Notes under the pieces: generated by a model
Seen by the model: the letters and a program-made list of their open reading frames with translations, nothing else
What the model was told of the DNA's origin: nothing
Database searches by the model: none
In this document: positions 1-8,921 of the stretch, one piece after another
How the letters are laid out: the number at the start of each line of letters is the position of its first letter
How positions within the stretch are numbered: the stretch's first letter is position 1
Position numbers and translations under genes: made by a program
Source of the DNA: JAGQRJ01 sp041402045
Lineage (GTDB): Bacteria; Planctomycetota; J058
NCBI GenBank assembly: GCA_041402045.1
Contig: JAWKSZ010000002.1
Span: 1-64,000, forward strand
DNA length: 64,000 nt
Reading direction: 5' to 3'

Positions 1-74
1 CGAGGGAGCGCCAGATCGTTGACGACCTAGCTAGGTGCCACTCTCGCCCGCTCAGGATCGTGAACTCTGGTTTA
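1..74 (+). repeat. Partial copy of a palindromic intergenic element
   Basis: This is the right half of an element whose fuller copy lies at 53406-53504 in the opposite orientation. The arm at 43-73 matches the reverse complement of 53408-53438 with one substitution, and the loop at 1-42 is also recognisably the same sequence. The left half lies beyond the window edge. The end of the arm supplies the TAA stop codon of the neighbouring minus-strand gene. Function is unknown; a MITE-like or REP-like element, possibly acting as a terminator, is an inference. Confidence 0.6.
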
Positions 75-1169
75 CAGCTTGAGGTAGAGGCCCTTGCGCT
101 CGCAGGCGGCCATGCAGAGCCAGGTCACGCCGAAGAACAGCGCGAAGCAGGGCAGGACCCAGGACAGCGGCGCGTCCCGCGGGGCCAGGTTCTGCACGTG
201 GTGCGCCACGAAGCCGTGGAGGATGTACGCCAGGAGCGCGTTCTGGCCCAGGGTGCGGAACAGCCCGAGGTTCAGCCGGCGCACGTCGGCCAGGTAGACG
301 AACAGCGCGTAGACCCACAGCGAGAACCCGGCGGCGAAGGTCTGATACGACACGCTCCCCGTCTTCTGGCTCATGGTCCACAGGTCGACGGGGGCGCTGG
401 GCGCGACGAAGGGCGGCTCGACCAGGGCCAGGGTCCCGCTGCGCGCGATCGCGTTGCCGCAGGAGAGCCCGTAGCCCACGAGCATGAACCCGGCGCCCAG
501 GATCAGGGTCGGCGCCAGGGCGCGGCGCGGGCCGCGGGCGGTCACCAGGTCGTAGGCCAGGCTCCCGGCGAGGGTCGGGATCGTCCAGCTCAGGAAGCCG
601 AGCACGCCGCCGTCGATCGTGCGGTGGTGCGCGGTCCAGTCGTAGTAGAACCAGGCCGAGAGCCCCAGGTGCAGGAGCGCCGAGCCGAGCAGGAACAGGA
701 CCCGGGTCTCGGCGGAGCGCGCGATCACCGGGAGCACCCACAGCCCGGTGACGGCAATGTGCACCAGGGCCTGGAAGGTCTCGCCGCCGAGCGCGCGCAG
801 GGTGAACTCGCCCCAGCTCAGGCCCTGGAGCTCGGCCCAGCTCACCGCCGGGCGCCCGAGGCCGTGGACCAGGACCCCGATCGCGAGCAGGGTCAGGAGC
901 CGCTTGACCGCGCGCCGGTGGGCCGGGCCGCTGCCGTGGGCGTCGACCCGGCGCAGGACCGTGAGCCGCAGCGCGAACCCGACCGCGAAGAAGAACTGCG
1001 GCATGATCGTGTCGGCGTAGCTGCAGTAGGTCTTCATGTGCTTGAGCAGCTCGTGGCTCGCCGGGTACGGCCCGAGGAAGTTCACGAGGAACATGCCGGC
1101 CACGGTGTAGCCGCGGAACTGGTCCAGGGAGTCCAGGCGCAGCCCCCCGGGCTCGCGGGCGACGCGCAC
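72..1169 (-). CDS. HGSNAT-like membrane acyltransferase (DUF5009-type)
   Basis: The product is a polytopic membrane protein of about 365 residues. The N-terminal motif SLDQFRGYTVAGMFLVN is typical of the heparan-alpha-glucosaminide N-acetyltransferase-like/DUF5009 family, which moves acyl groups across the membrane onto sugars. It is followed by many hydrophobic segments and ends in a short basic tail. I place the start at a GTG (1167-1169) that shares one base with the TAG stop of the upstream amidohydrolase, so the two genes form a translationally coupled pair. The substrate cannot be deduced. The family call rests on the N-terminal motif and membrane topology. Confidence 0.75.
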   Translation of the reverse strand: MRVAREPGGLRLDSLDQFRGYTVAGMFLVNFLGPYPASHELLKHMKTYCSYADTIMPQFFFAVGFALRLTVLRRVDAHGSGPAHRRAVKRLLTLLAIGVLVHGLGRPAVSWAELQGLSWGEFTLRALGGETFQALVHIAVTGLWVLPVIARSAETRVLFLLGSALLHLGLSAWFYYDWTAHHRTIDGGVLGFLSWTIPTLAGSLAYDLVTARGPRRALAPTLILGAGFMLVGYGLSCGNAIARSGTLALVEPPFVAPSAPVDLWTMSQKTGSVSYQTFAAGFSLWVYALFVYLADVRRLNLGLFRTLGQNALLAYILHGFVAHHVQNLAPRDAPLSWVLPCFALFFGVTWLCMAACERKGLYLKL

Positions 1170-2812
1170 TACACGCTCCCGTGGACGAGCGCGCCGCCGA
1201 CGAAGGTCGCGCGCACCCGCGCGGCCTCCAGGGGCTCGAGCGCGCCCTCGAGGACCACCGCGTCGGCGCGCTTGCCGACCTCGAGGCTCCCGGCGCGGTC
1301 GGCCCAGCCGCACACCCGGGCGGCGCCGCGGGTGTAGAGGTCCAGGGCCTCCGAGACCTCGAGCCGCTGGGCGCGGTCGACGACCTCGCCCCGGAGGTTC
1401 GTGCGCTCGACCGCGTCGCGCATGCCGCGCAGCGGGTCGAACTCGAACACCGGGTAGTCGGAGCTCCCGGCCAGGGGGACCCCCGCGTCGAGCAGCCAGC
1501 GCAGGGGGAAGTAGGGCAGCCCTGGGACCGAGACCGCGTGCTCGTAGAGCGGCATGCGCAGGAAGCTGGGCTGCACGGCGAGGCCCGCGCCGAGGTCGGC
1601 CAGGCGCGCGACCTGGCTCCGGGCGAGGAAGCTCCCGTGCTCGATCCGGGGCAGGGTCGCCTGGTGCAGGGCGTCTCCTGCGGCGGCGTAGGCGCCGAGG
1701 GCGACGTCGGCCGCGGCGTTGCCGATCGCGTGGCTGGCGACCCCGAAGCCGCTCTCGACCAGGGTCCGCACCACCCGTTCGGCGTCGGCGGCGCCGTAGA
1801 TCGCGACCCCCGAGCGCAGCTTCAGCCCGTAGCGCGGCTCGATCGAGAGCGTGGTGCGCAGGGGGTCGAGGCTCCCCCGCGCGACGCTCAGCCCGAGGGT
1901 CTTGACCAGGGCCGCCAGGCTCTGGAACACCCCCAGGCACATGGAGCAGCCGGGGGCCCCGTCGAGCACGAGCTTGACCGGGCCGACCTCGAGCGGGCCC
2001 ATAGTCTCGCCGCTGCGCGGGCCCTGGAGCACGTCCCAAGGCTCCTCCAGGTAGCCGGTGGCGGACACCGGGCAGGCCTGGGTGGGGACGAGCACGTGCC
2101 CGCGCCGGACCGCCTCGCGGTAGAGCGGGAGCAGGTCCACCGGGCAGGCCAGGTCGGCGACGCCGGTGATCCCGACCGCGACCAGCGCGCGGTAGTGGGC
2201 GGCGACGCGCTCGAGGAAGCCCTCGCTGTCGTGGGCGGCGAGGTCGGGGCGGGCCAGCGCCTCGACCCGGCTCATGCCGCGCTCGAGCAGGAGCCCGGTG
2301 GGCAGCCCGCCGCGTCCACGCTCGATCGCGCCGCCGGGCGGGTCGGGGGTGCTGGCGTCGATCCCCGCCAGCTCGAGGGCCCGGCTGTTGGCCAGGGCGG
2401 AGTGGCAGGTCTGGTGCAGGCAGAACAGCGGGCGGTCGCCCACGGCCTCGTCGAGCTCGGCCCGGGTCGGGGCTCGGCGCTCGGCGAGGAGCCCGGCGTC
2501 CCACTCCATGGCCACCAGCCAGCGCCCCGGGGGGAGCGCGGCCGAGGCCCGGCGCAGCGCGGCCTGGAGCGAGGCGACGTCTCGGACCTCCGGGGGCACG
2601 AGGCGCACGAGCCCCCCGTAGAGCGCGGCCAGGGCCACGTGGTGGTGGGCGTCTATGAAGCCCGGGAGCACCGTCGCCCCGCCGAGGGAGTGGAGCACCG
2701 CGTCGGGCCCCGCGGCCGCGAGCACGTCGGCGCGGGCGCCCACGGCGAGGATCGTCTCGCCCCGGAACGCGATCGCCTCGGCCACGGTCCCCGCCGCGTC
2801 GAGGCAGCGCAC
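1169..2812 (-). CDS. YtcJ-type amidohydrolase (amidohydrolase family 3)
   Basis: This is a metal-dependent amidohydrolase of about 547 residues, similar to the YtcJ/N-substituted formamide deformylase group. The metal-binding motif GFIDAHHHV is near residue 50, and a C-terminal GSSDYPVFEFDPL block carries the conserved Asp. The length is normal for the family. The first usual start codon is GTG at 2812, but homology-like sequence (TVLCDARVRC) extends upstream of it. A CTG at 2846-2848, five bases after a GGAGG at 2854-2858, may be the true start. It is coupled to the downstream membrane acyltransferase. The substrate is unknown. Confidence 0.85.
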   Translation of the reverse strand: MRCLDAAGTVAEAIAFRGETILAVGARADVLAAAGPDAVLHSLGGATVLPGFIDAHHHVALAALYGGLVRLVPPEVRDVASLQAALRRASAALPPGRWLVAMEWDAGLLAERRAPTRAELDEAVGDRPLFCLHQTCHSALANSRALELAGIDASTPDPPGGAIERGRGGLPTGLLLERGMSRVEALARPDLAAHDSEGFLERVAAHYRALVAVGITGVADLACPVDLLPLYREAVRRGHVLVPTQACPVSATGYLEEPWDVLQGPRSGETMGPLEVGPVKLVLDGAPGCSMCLGVFQSLAALVKTLGLSVARGSLDPLRTTLSIEPRYGLKLRSGVAIYGAADAERVVRTLVESGFGVASHAIGNAAADVALGAYAAAGDALHQATLPRIEHGSFLARSQVARLADLGAGLAVQPSFLRMPLYEHAVSVPGLPYFPLRWLLDAGVPLAGSSDYPVFEFDPLRGMRDAVERTNLRGEVVDRAQRLEVSEALDLYTRGAARVCGWADRAGSLEVGKRADAVVLEGALEPLEAARVRATFVGGALVHGSV

Positions 2813-2946
2813 GCGGGCGTCGCACAGGACCGTGGCGGGCTGGGTCAGGGGAGCCTCCGTAGAGACAGGGTCGCACGTCCGCGGGAGCCCCGCCGCTGGC
2901 GCGGTGTCGCCGCCGCGCCGAGAATCCGGACCTGGACGGTGACGCC

Positions 2947-4188
2947 GTGACCGGGATCGTGCTCGCGATCTTCGCCCTGACCTACGCCTTGATCGTGACC
3001 CGGCGCCTGCGGTGGTTGCCGATCGGGCGCTCGGCGGGGGCGCTCCTGGGGGCGGTGCTCATGGTCGCGGCCGGCGCGCTGACGCCCGCCGAGAGCTACG
3101 CCGCGGTGGACCACGACACCCTGGTGTTGCTCCTGGGCATGATGCTCGTGACCGCCTACCTCGACCGGGGCGGGTTCTTCCGCGAGGCCACCGCGCTCCT
3201 CGTGCGGGGGTGTCGCACGCCGCGAGGGCTCCTGCTCGGCGTCAGCGTCGCGTCGGGCGCGCTCTCGGCGCTCCTGGTCAACGACGCGGTGTGCCTGTTC
3301 CTGACCCCGCTCGTGGTCCGCCTGTGCCTGAGCTGCCGGCTGCCCTTGGGTCCGTTCCTGTTGGCGGTGGCTACCTCCGCGAACCTCGGCAGCGCGGCGA
3401 CCCTGGTGGGGAACCCGCAGACCATGCTGATCGGCAGCCTGAGCGGGATCGGGTTCGCGCGCTACGCCTGGCTCTCGCTGCCCGCGGTGCTCGTGGGCTG
3501 GACGGTGAACGCGGCGCTGCTGTGGGCGCTGTTCGGGCGGCGGCTGCCGCCGGAGCCGCTCGCGCTCACGGACCCCGAGGCCGCCCGCGCCGAGGGGCCC
3601 GCGCCCTGGCTCTCGGTCGCCGTGCTCGTGGGGCTGGGCGCGGCGTTCCTCGGCGGGCTGCACCTGGGCTACGTCGCCCTGGGCGCGGCGCTGGTGTTCA
3701 TGATCGCCGACCGCGACGAGCCCACCGCCGCCTTCGCCAAGGTCGACTGGCAGCTCCTGGTGTTCTTCTCGGGGCTGTTCGTGGTGGTCGCCGCGCTCCA
3801 GCGCACGGGCCTCGTGGCTCAGGCCTGGGAGGCCCTCGCCCCCCACATGCGCCTCGATCGCACAGCCGGCGTGCTCGGGTTCACCGCCGGCATGACCGTC
3901 GGCGCGAACACGGTCTCGAACGTGCCCCTGGTGCTCCTCGTGGGCCCCCAGCTCGGCGAGCTCGGCGGCGAGCGCGAGCTGGCCTGGGTGCTCCTCGGTT
4001 ACGTGACCACCGTCGCGGGCAACCTGACCCTGATCGGCTCGGTGGCGAACCTGATCGTGGCCGAGCGCGCCCGCGAGCACTACACCCTCGGGTTCTGGGA
4101 GTACCTGCGCTTCGGCGCGGTCTCGACCGTGGCTTGCCTCGCCCTCGGCGTGCCCCTGCTCGTGCTGTGGAGCCGCGCGGTGGGCTGA
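2947..4188 (+). CDS. ArsB/NhaD (IT superfamily) anion/Na+ transporter
   Basis: This 413-residue protein has about 11-12 hydrophobic segments and belongs to the ion-transporter superfamily that includes ArsB, NhaD and CitMHS. Typical features are VNDAVCLFLTPLVVRLC in the first half, then SANLGSAATLVGNPQTMLIG, and the repeated motif VGANTVSNVPLVLLVGP in the second half. The substrate could be arsenite, Na+/H+ or a di/tricarboxylate and cannot be told from the sequence. There is no arsenic regulator or ArsC nearby. The GTG start is divergent from the amidohydrolase gene, with about 100 bp between them. Confidence 0.85.
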   Translation: MTGIVLAIFALTYALIVTRRLRWLPIGRSAGALLGAVLMVAAGALTPAESYAAVDHDTLVLLLGMMLVTAYLDRGGFFREATALLVRGCRTPRGLLLGVSVASGALSALLVNDAVCLFLTPLVVRLCLSCRLPLGPFLLAVATSANLGSAATLVGNPQTMLIGSLSGIGFARYAWLSLPAVLVGWTVNAALLWALFGRRLPPEPLALTDPEAARAEGPAPWLSVAVLVGLGAAFLGGLHLGYVALGAALVFMIADRDEPTAAFAKVDWQLLVFFSGLFVVVAALQRTGLVAQAWEALAPHMRLDRTAGVLGFTAGMTVGANTVSNVPLVLLVGPQLGELGGERELAWVLLGYVTTVAGNLTLIGSVANLIVAERAREHYTLGFWEYLRFGAVSTVACLALGVPLLVLWSRAVG

Positions 4189-4209
4189 GCCGGCGAGGCG
4201 GCGTGGGGC

Positions 4210-4365
4210 TCACAGGATCCGGTAGATCAGATAACCGGCTCCTGCCGCGATCGCGAGGTAGACCCAGGTCGGTATGAAGTCCAGGGGAGCCCCGCAGTGC
4301 ACGCAGAGCTTGGCTCGCTTGGAGACCTTGCCGCCGCAATCGGGGCAGTCGGTGAGCCGCGCCAT
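4210..4365 (-). CDS. Small zinc-ribbon membrane protein
   Basis: This is a 51-residue protein. Two CxxC knuckles (CPDCGGKVSKRAKLCVHCG, residues 7-25) form a zinc ribbon, followed by a single transmembrane helix at the C terminus (about residues 34-50). The ATG at 4363-4365 is preceded by a clear AGGAGG Shine-Dalgarno sequence. It lies downstream of ahcY, with a terminator hairpin between them, so it probably has its own promoter. The function is unknown; proteins of this layout are common in planctomycetes. Confidence 0.75.
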   Translation of the reverse strand: MARLTDCPDCGGKVSKRAKLCVHCGAPLDFIPTWVYLAIAAGAGYLIYRIL

Positions 4366-4428
4366 AGGAGCCTCCTGCCCCAGGCTATCGACCGCGCGCG
4401 GGACTGGCTCGGGGGTCAACCAACGCGA

Positions 4429-4454
4429 ACGGGGTCGGCTCACGCCGACCCCGT
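4429..4454 (-). terminator. Hairpin terminator downstream of ahcY
   Basis: A perfect 11-bp stem (4429-4439 with 4444-4454) and 4-nt loop lie 37 bp after the ahcY stop. On the minus strand a short T-containing stretch follows. Confidence 0.65.
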
Positions 4455-4490
4455 CGCTGCAGGGGGAGGCTCGCTCCCCAGCGCTGCCGC

Positions 4491-5819
4491 TTAGTAGCGG
4501 TAGTACTCGGGCTTGTAGGGGCCCTCGACGGGCACGCCGAGGTACTCGGCCTGCTCCTTGGAGAGGGTGGTCAGCTTGACCCCGAGCTTGTCGAGGTGCA
4601 GGCGGGCGACCTTCTCGTCCAGGATCTTGGGCAGCACGTAGACCTTGCCGCGCTCGTAGCTCTCGGTGTTGGTCCAGAGCTCGATCTGGGCGAGGGTCTG
4701 GTTGGTGAAGCTCGCCGACATGACGAAGCTGGGGTGGCCGGTGGCGCAGCCCAGGTTCACCAGGCGGCCCTTGGCGAGCAGGGTCAGGCGCTTGCCGTTG
4801 GGCCAAATGATCTGGTCGACCTGCGGCTTGACCTCTTCCCAGGTCAGGTTCTTGTCCTTCTCCAGCGAGGCGACGTCGATCTCGGTGTCGAAGTGGCCGA
4901 TGTTGCACACGATCGCCTGGTCCTTCATGGCGTCCATGTGCGCGCGGGTGATCACCCCGTCGCAGCCGGTGGTGGTCACGAAGATGTCGCCGATCTTGGC
5001 GGCCTCCTCCATGGTCATGACCTGGTGGCCCTCCATGGCGGCTTGCAGCGCGCAGATCGGGTCGATCTCGGTCACGATCACGCGAGCGCCGAGGCCGAGC
5101 AGCGAGCCCACGCTGCCCTTGCCCACGTCGCCGTAGCCGCAGACCACGGCGACCTTGCCCGCGATCATGACGTCGGTCGCGCGCTTGATCCCGTCGACGA
5201 GCGACTCGCGGCAGCCGTAGAGGTTGTCGAACTTGCTCTTGGTCACCGAGTCGTTGACGTTGAAGGCGGGGACCTTGAGCTTGCCGGCCTTCATCATCTC
5301 GTAGAGACGGTGCACGCCGGTGGTGGTCTCCTCGGAGAGGCCCTTCACGTTCTCGAGCAGCTCGGGGTACTTGTCGTGCATGAGCACGGTCAGGTCACCG
5401 CCGTCGTCGAGGATCAGGTTCGGCGTCCAGCCGTCCGGGCCCTTGATCGTCTGCTCGACGCACCACCAGTACTCGTCCTCGGTCTCACCCTTCCAGGCGA
5501 AGACGGGGATGTTCGCAGCGGCGATCGCGGCGGCGGCGTGGTCCTGGGTGCTGAAGATGTTGCAGCTCGACCAGCGGACCTCGGCGCCGAGGTCGACCAG
5601 GGTCTCGATCAGGACCGCGGTCTGAATGGTCATGTGCAGGCAGCCGGCGATCCGGGCGCCCTTGAGCGGGTGCTTGCCCTTGTACTCCTCGCGGAGGGCC
5701 ATGAGGCCGGGCATCTCGCTCTCGGCGATCAGGATCTCCTTGCGGCCGTAGTCGGCCTGGGTGAGGTCCTTGACCTTGTAGTCGGTGAAAGTGGCGGTCT
5801 TCGTCACGGTAGGCTCCAT
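4491..5819 (-). CDS. ahcY: Adenosylhomocysteinase (SAH hydrolase)
   Basis: The enzyme reversibly splits S-adenosylhomocysteine to adenosine and homocysteine, removing the product inhibitor of SAM-dependent methylation. The 442-residue product has the substrate-domain motif SSCNIFSTQDHAAAAIA, the NAD-binding motif VCGYGDVGKGSVGSLLG near residue 220, and the conserved C-terminal PYKPEYYRY. The ATG at 5817-5819 follows GAGGTGG. It lies 122 bp downstream of metK on the same strand, so synthesis and recycling genes of the methyl cycle are adjacent. A terminator hairpin lies between them, so independent transcription is likely. The gene is intact and of normal length. Confidence 0.97.
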   Translation of the reverse strand: MEPTVTKTATFTDYKVKDLTQADYGRKEILIAESEMPGLMALREEYKGKHPLKGARIAGCLHMTIQTAVLIETLVDLGAEVRWSSCNIFSTQDHAAAAIAAANIPVFAWKGETEDEYWWCVEQTIKGPDGWTPNLILDDGGDLTVLMHDKYPELLENVKGLSEETTTGVHRLYEMMKAGKLKVPAFNVNDSVTKSKFDNLYGCRESLVDGIKRATDVMIAGKVAVVCGYGDVGKGSVGSLLGLGARVIVTEIDPICALQAAMEGHQVMTMEEAAKIGDIFVTTTGCDGVITRAHMDAMKDQAIVCNIGHFDTEIDVASLEKDKNLTWEEVKPQVDQIIWPNGKRLTLLAKGRLVNLGCATGHPSFVMSASFTNQTLAQIELWTNTESYERGKVYVLPKILDEKVARLHLDKLGVKLTTLSKEQAEYLGVPVEGPYKPEYYRY

Positions 5820-5906
5820 GGGCCACCTCGCTACCTCAGGAAAGCGGCAGGGGTGTCGGCCCGTCAAGAGTTCAGGGTGAGGGGGTCGGGGGGTGGGTGA
5901 AACGGC

Positions 5907-5933
5907 GCGGGGCGCGACGACGTCGCGCCCCGC
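5907..5933 (-). terminator. Hairpin terminator downstream of metK
   Basis: A perfect 12-bp GC stem (5907-5918 with 5922-5933) and 3-nt loop start 8 bp after the metK stop. On the minus strand it is followed by CGTTTCACCC. The inner nine bases of each arm are the same as those of the hairpin at 43892-43921. Confidence 0.7.
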
Positions 5934-5941
5934 AGGGTGGC

Positions 5942-7108
5942 TCAGGCCTTGGCCGCCGCGAGGGCGTCCTTCTTGAGCGCCTCGGCCTTGTCGGTGCGCT
6001 CCCAGTAGAGGTCGGGGAGCTCGCGGCCGAAGTGGCCGTAGGCGGCCGTCTGCTGGTAGATCGGGCGGCGCAGGTCGAGGGACTCGATGATCCCCTTGGG
6101 GGTGAGCTGGAAGTGCTTGCGCACCAGCTCCGCCAGGGTCGACTCGGCGACCTTGCCGGTGCCGAAGGTCTCGACGCGCACGGACACCGGCGCGGCGACG
6201 CCGATCGCGTAGGCCAGCTGGACCTCGCACTCGTCGGCCAGGCCGGCGGCGACCAGGTTCTTGGCGATATAGCGGCCCATGTAGGCGGCCGAGCGGTCGA
6301 CCTTCGACGGGTCCTTGCCCGAGAAGGCGCCGCCGCCGTGGCGGCCCTTGCCGCCGTAGGTGTCGACGATGATCTTGCGGCCGGTCAGCCCGCAGTCGCC
6401 CTTGGGGCCGCCGATCACGAAGCGCCCGGTCGGGTTTATGTGCCAGATCGTGTCGGCGTCGATCAGGTCGGCCGGGATCACGCCCTTGGCGATCTTGGTC
6501 AGCTCCTTACGGATCGTCTCGTTGTCGACCTCGTCGGTGTGCTGGTGCGAGATCACGACGGTGTGCACGCGCAGCGGCTTCTTGCCGTCGTACTCCACGG
6601 TGATCTGGCTCTTGGCGTCGGGGCGCAGCCACTTGAGCGTGGTGGTGCGCGCCTTGTCGCAGGCCTCGAGGATCCGGTGCGAGAGGTGGATCGCCAGGGG
6701 CATGAGCACGTCGGTCTCGTTGGTGGCGTAGCCGAACATGAGGCCCTGGTCGCCCGCGCCCTGCTCCTTGTTGTCGCCCTCGTCCACGCCCATGGCGATA
6801 TCCGGCGACTGGCGGTCGAGGGCGATCATGACGCCGCACTCGTCGGCGGAGAACCCGAGGCTCGGGTCGGTGTAGCCGATCTTGCGGATCGTGTCGCGCA
6901 CCACCTGGGTGTAGTCGACGACGGCCGAGGTCGTGATCTCACCGGCCACCAGCACCAGGCCGGTGGTGACGGTGGTCTCGCAAGCCACGCGGGCGTGAGG
7001 GTCCTGGGCGAAGATCGCGTCGAGGATCCCGTCGCTGATCTGGTCGGAGACCTTGTCCGGGTGGCCAGCGGAGACGGATTCGCTGGTAAACAGGTAGCGG
7101 TCGCTCAT
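5942..7108 (-). CDS. metK: S-adenosylmethionine synthetase
   Basis: This is methionine adenosyltransferase, which makes SAM from ATP and methionine. The product is 388 residues, the normal length. Signature motifs are GHPDKVSDQISDGILDA at the N terminus, GAGDQGLMFGYATNET near residue 115, and GGGAFSGKDPSKVDRSAAY near residue 260 (the P-loop-like GGGAFSGKD). The ATG at 7106-7108 is preceded by AAAGGA. The gene leads the metK/ahcY pair and has a 253-bp leader upstream in which I recognise no known SAM riboswitch. Confidence 0.97.
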   Translation of the reverse strand: MSDRYLFTSESVSAGHPDKVSDQISDGILDAIFAQDPHARVACETTVTTGLVLVAGEITTSAVVDYTQVVRDTIRKIGYTDPSLGFSADECGVMIALDRQSPDIAMGVDEGDNKEQGAGDQGLMFGYATNETDVLMPLAIHLSHRILEACDKARTTTLKWLRPDAKSQITVEYDGKKPLRVHTVVISHQHTDEVDNETIRKELTKIAKGVIPADLIDADTIWHINPTGRFVIGGPKGDCGLTGRKIIVDTYGGKGRHGGGAFSGKDPSKVDRSAAYMGRYIAKNLVAAGLADECEVQLAYAIGVAAPVSVRVETFGTGKVAESTLAELVRKHFQLTPKGIIESLDLRRPIYQQTAAYGHFGRELPDLYWERTDKAEALKKDALAAAKA

Positions 7109-7361
7109 TAAGAGTCCTTTCTGGGTCTCCGAGCGCGAGCTCCTCGGGCTCGCCTCGACTGCCGCTTGGTGTGGCGCTCCAGCCCCTTACGCAAAGCAGC
7201 CCACGGCGGCGTCCGCCGAGAGCTGCTCGTTCCGGCGACCGGAAAAAACGCCCTGCCTGGTCTGCTCAGGCGGCCCAAGTGTCGCAACCGACCGGCGTAA
7301 ATCAAGCGAAAAGAGGACCGATCTCGAGCGGAAATCCAGGCGCCGCGGGGCTTCCCGCTGG
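7109..7361 (-). promoter_or_regulatory. metK upstream region, presumed promoter and leader
   Basis: This 253-bp gap separates the anti-sigma gene from metK, both on the minus strand. It has more A/T than its surroundings, including a run of six T on the minus strand near 7245 and TTGATTTACG near 7300, so it probably holds the metK promoter. No SAM-I, SAM-II or other known riboswitch core could be recognised by eye. No convincing gene is present. Confidence 0.4.
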
Positions 7362-8873
7362 TTAGAAGCTCGCCCCGTGGACCAGCTCGCCGCGCTCGAC
7401 CCTCAGCTCGCAGGCGTGGCCCTTGACCCGCGCCGTAAAGCGCGGGCTCCCAGGCTCTGCGGTGGCCTGGCGGGCGAGCTGCAGCAGCCCCAGGTGGGCC
7501 TGGAGCGTGGTCGTGCGGCCGGGGGTCACGGTGCGCGGGCGGCTGTCCGCGAGGTCGTCGATCGGCATGCGCTCGGGGGCCGAGGCCAGGGCCTCCTCGA
7601 GCAGCGCCGTGCGCAGCAGCCGCGGGAGCGCGGCGCCGAGCTGGGTCGCGCTGGGGAACAGGTCCAGGGCGCGGGCCTCGTTGCTCACGCTGTAGCCCAG
7701 CCCGCGCAGGCCGCGCTGGCTCGCGAGCAGCCCGCGCAGCCGGCGCTCGAGCTCGCGCGCGTCGGACTCGAGCCGGGCCAGCTCGTCGCGCAGCCGGCGG
7801 AACTCGAGGAGCGAGGGGTCGTTCAGGAGCTGCAGCAGCTCGGCCACCGCTTCTTGGCGCCGACCCTGGATCAACTCCTTGCGGGCCACGCTGGGCAGGA
7901 TCAGCGGCCCCTTGAGCAGCGGCGTCGCGCGGCGGGTCAGCCCGTCGAAGGAGATCGGGAGCACCTCGGCCGGGTCCGAGCGGAACGGCGCGCTCGCGAC
8001 CAGCACCCGCAGGCCGTAGGGGGCCTCGACCAGCTCGCCCACGAGCCCGACGTAGCGCCGCGCGCCGCGGGGCGCCTCGAGCACCAGGCGGTCGGGGCGC
8101 GCCGGGCGGTCCTCCTCGGCCCGCACCAGCGCCAGGCTCCCGCCGCCCAGGCGGTCACGCCCGCTGGGGTCGACCACGAAGTAGAACTCGAGGCCCTTGT
8201 AGGCCAGACCCTCGCCGACCTTCCAGCGGGCCAGGGCGTTGGCGACGGCGTCGGGGAGCGGGAGCGGCTCGGGCTTGGCGGCGTCCTTGGGCTTGGCCGG
8301 CGCGGGGGCCGCGGCCATGGGCTCCGGGTCGGGCTCGGCCACGGCGACCGGGGCCTCGGGCTCGGCGGGGGCCTCGGCGGGGGCGGCGGCCACGGCGACG
8401 GGCTCGGGCTCCGGCTCCGGCAGCGCGGCGGGGGCGGTCTCGCGGGCGGCGGGGGTCCAGGCCAGGTCCTCCTCGATCCCGACCACGGCCCCCACGGTGG
8501 GGAGCACCAGCGCGCGCGGCGCGGGCTCGGGGGGCGCGGGCGGGGCGGGCGACGGCGCGGGCGCGTCGCGGAAGGCGAGCACGACCAGCGCGATCAGGAC
8601 CCCGATCAGGACCACCGCGCCCACGCCGATCAGGGTCGTGAGCGGGCGCGGGTCGAAGGGGGTGGCCTCGGCGCGCAGGCGGTCGACGTCGCGGCCGCTG
8701 AGGGTCTTGAGCGCCACCAGCGCGGCCTCGAGCCGGGCCTGGGCCTGGGCGCACTCCCCGCAGCCCGCGAGGTGCTGCGCCACGCCCTCGGCCACGTCGG
8801 CGTCGAGTTCGCCGTCGCGGTAGGCGCCCAGCTGTTGCTGGACCACCGTGCAATCGAGGGTCAGCGGAGTCAC
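7362..8873 (-). CDS. Anti-sigma factor with large C-terminal extracytoplasmic domain
   Basis: The 503-residue product is the likely partner of the ECF sigma factor encoded 48 bp upstream. The N terminus has a zinc-finger HC2-type motif (HLAGCGEC, near residue 33), as in ZAS anti-sigma factors. A transmembrane helix lies at about residues 80-100, followed by a Pro/Ala/Glu-rich linker to about residue 215. The rest is a large C-terminal region with a short coiled segment near residue 370. The zinc finger should hold the sigma factor in the cytoplasm and the outer domain should sense a signal. The C-terminal domain is unrecognised. The GTG start is at 8871-8873. Confidence 0.75.
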   Translation of the reverse strand: MTPLTLDCTVVQQQLGAYRDGELDADVAEGVAQHLAGCGECAQAQARLEAALVALKTLSGRDVDRLRAEATPFDPRPLTTLIGVGAVVLIGVLIALVVLAFRDAPAPSPAPPAPPEPAPRALVLPTVGAVVGIEEDLAWTPAARETAPAALPEPEPEPVAVAAAPAEAPAEPEAPVAVAEPDPEPMAAAPAPAKPKDAAKPEPLPLPDAVANALARWKVGEGLAYKGLEFYFVVDPSGRDRLGGGSLALVRAEEDRPARPDRLVLEAPRGARRYVGLVGELVEAPYGLRVLVASAPFRSDPAEVLPISFDGLTRRATPLLKGPLILPSVARKELIQGRRQEAVAELLQLLNDPSLLEFRRLRDELARLESDARELERRLRGLLASQRGLRGLGYSVSNEARALDLFPSATQLGAALPRLLRTALLEEALASAPERMPIDDLADSRPRTVTPGRTTTLQAHLGLLQLARQATAEPGSPRFTARVKGHACELRVERGELVHGASF

Positions 8874-8921
8874 GCGCGCCTCCGCCGCCAGCCTAGCAGA
8901 GCTGCGCGGCGAGCGCCGGGG

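Noticed and set aside
60..2950. Long plus-strand frames opposite the amidohydrolase and acyltransferase genes
   Set aside because: They arise from high-GC codon bias on the other strand; their translations are low-complexity and match no family, whereas the minus-strand products do.
5820..5941. SAH riboswitch in front of ahcY
   Set aside because: The gap is 122 bp and is mostly the metK terminator hairpin; no SAH-riboswitch consensus was recognised.
7109..7361. SAM riboswitch in front of metK
   Set aside because: The position is suggestive, but no conserved SAM riboswitch core could be matched by eye. A covariance-model search would decide.
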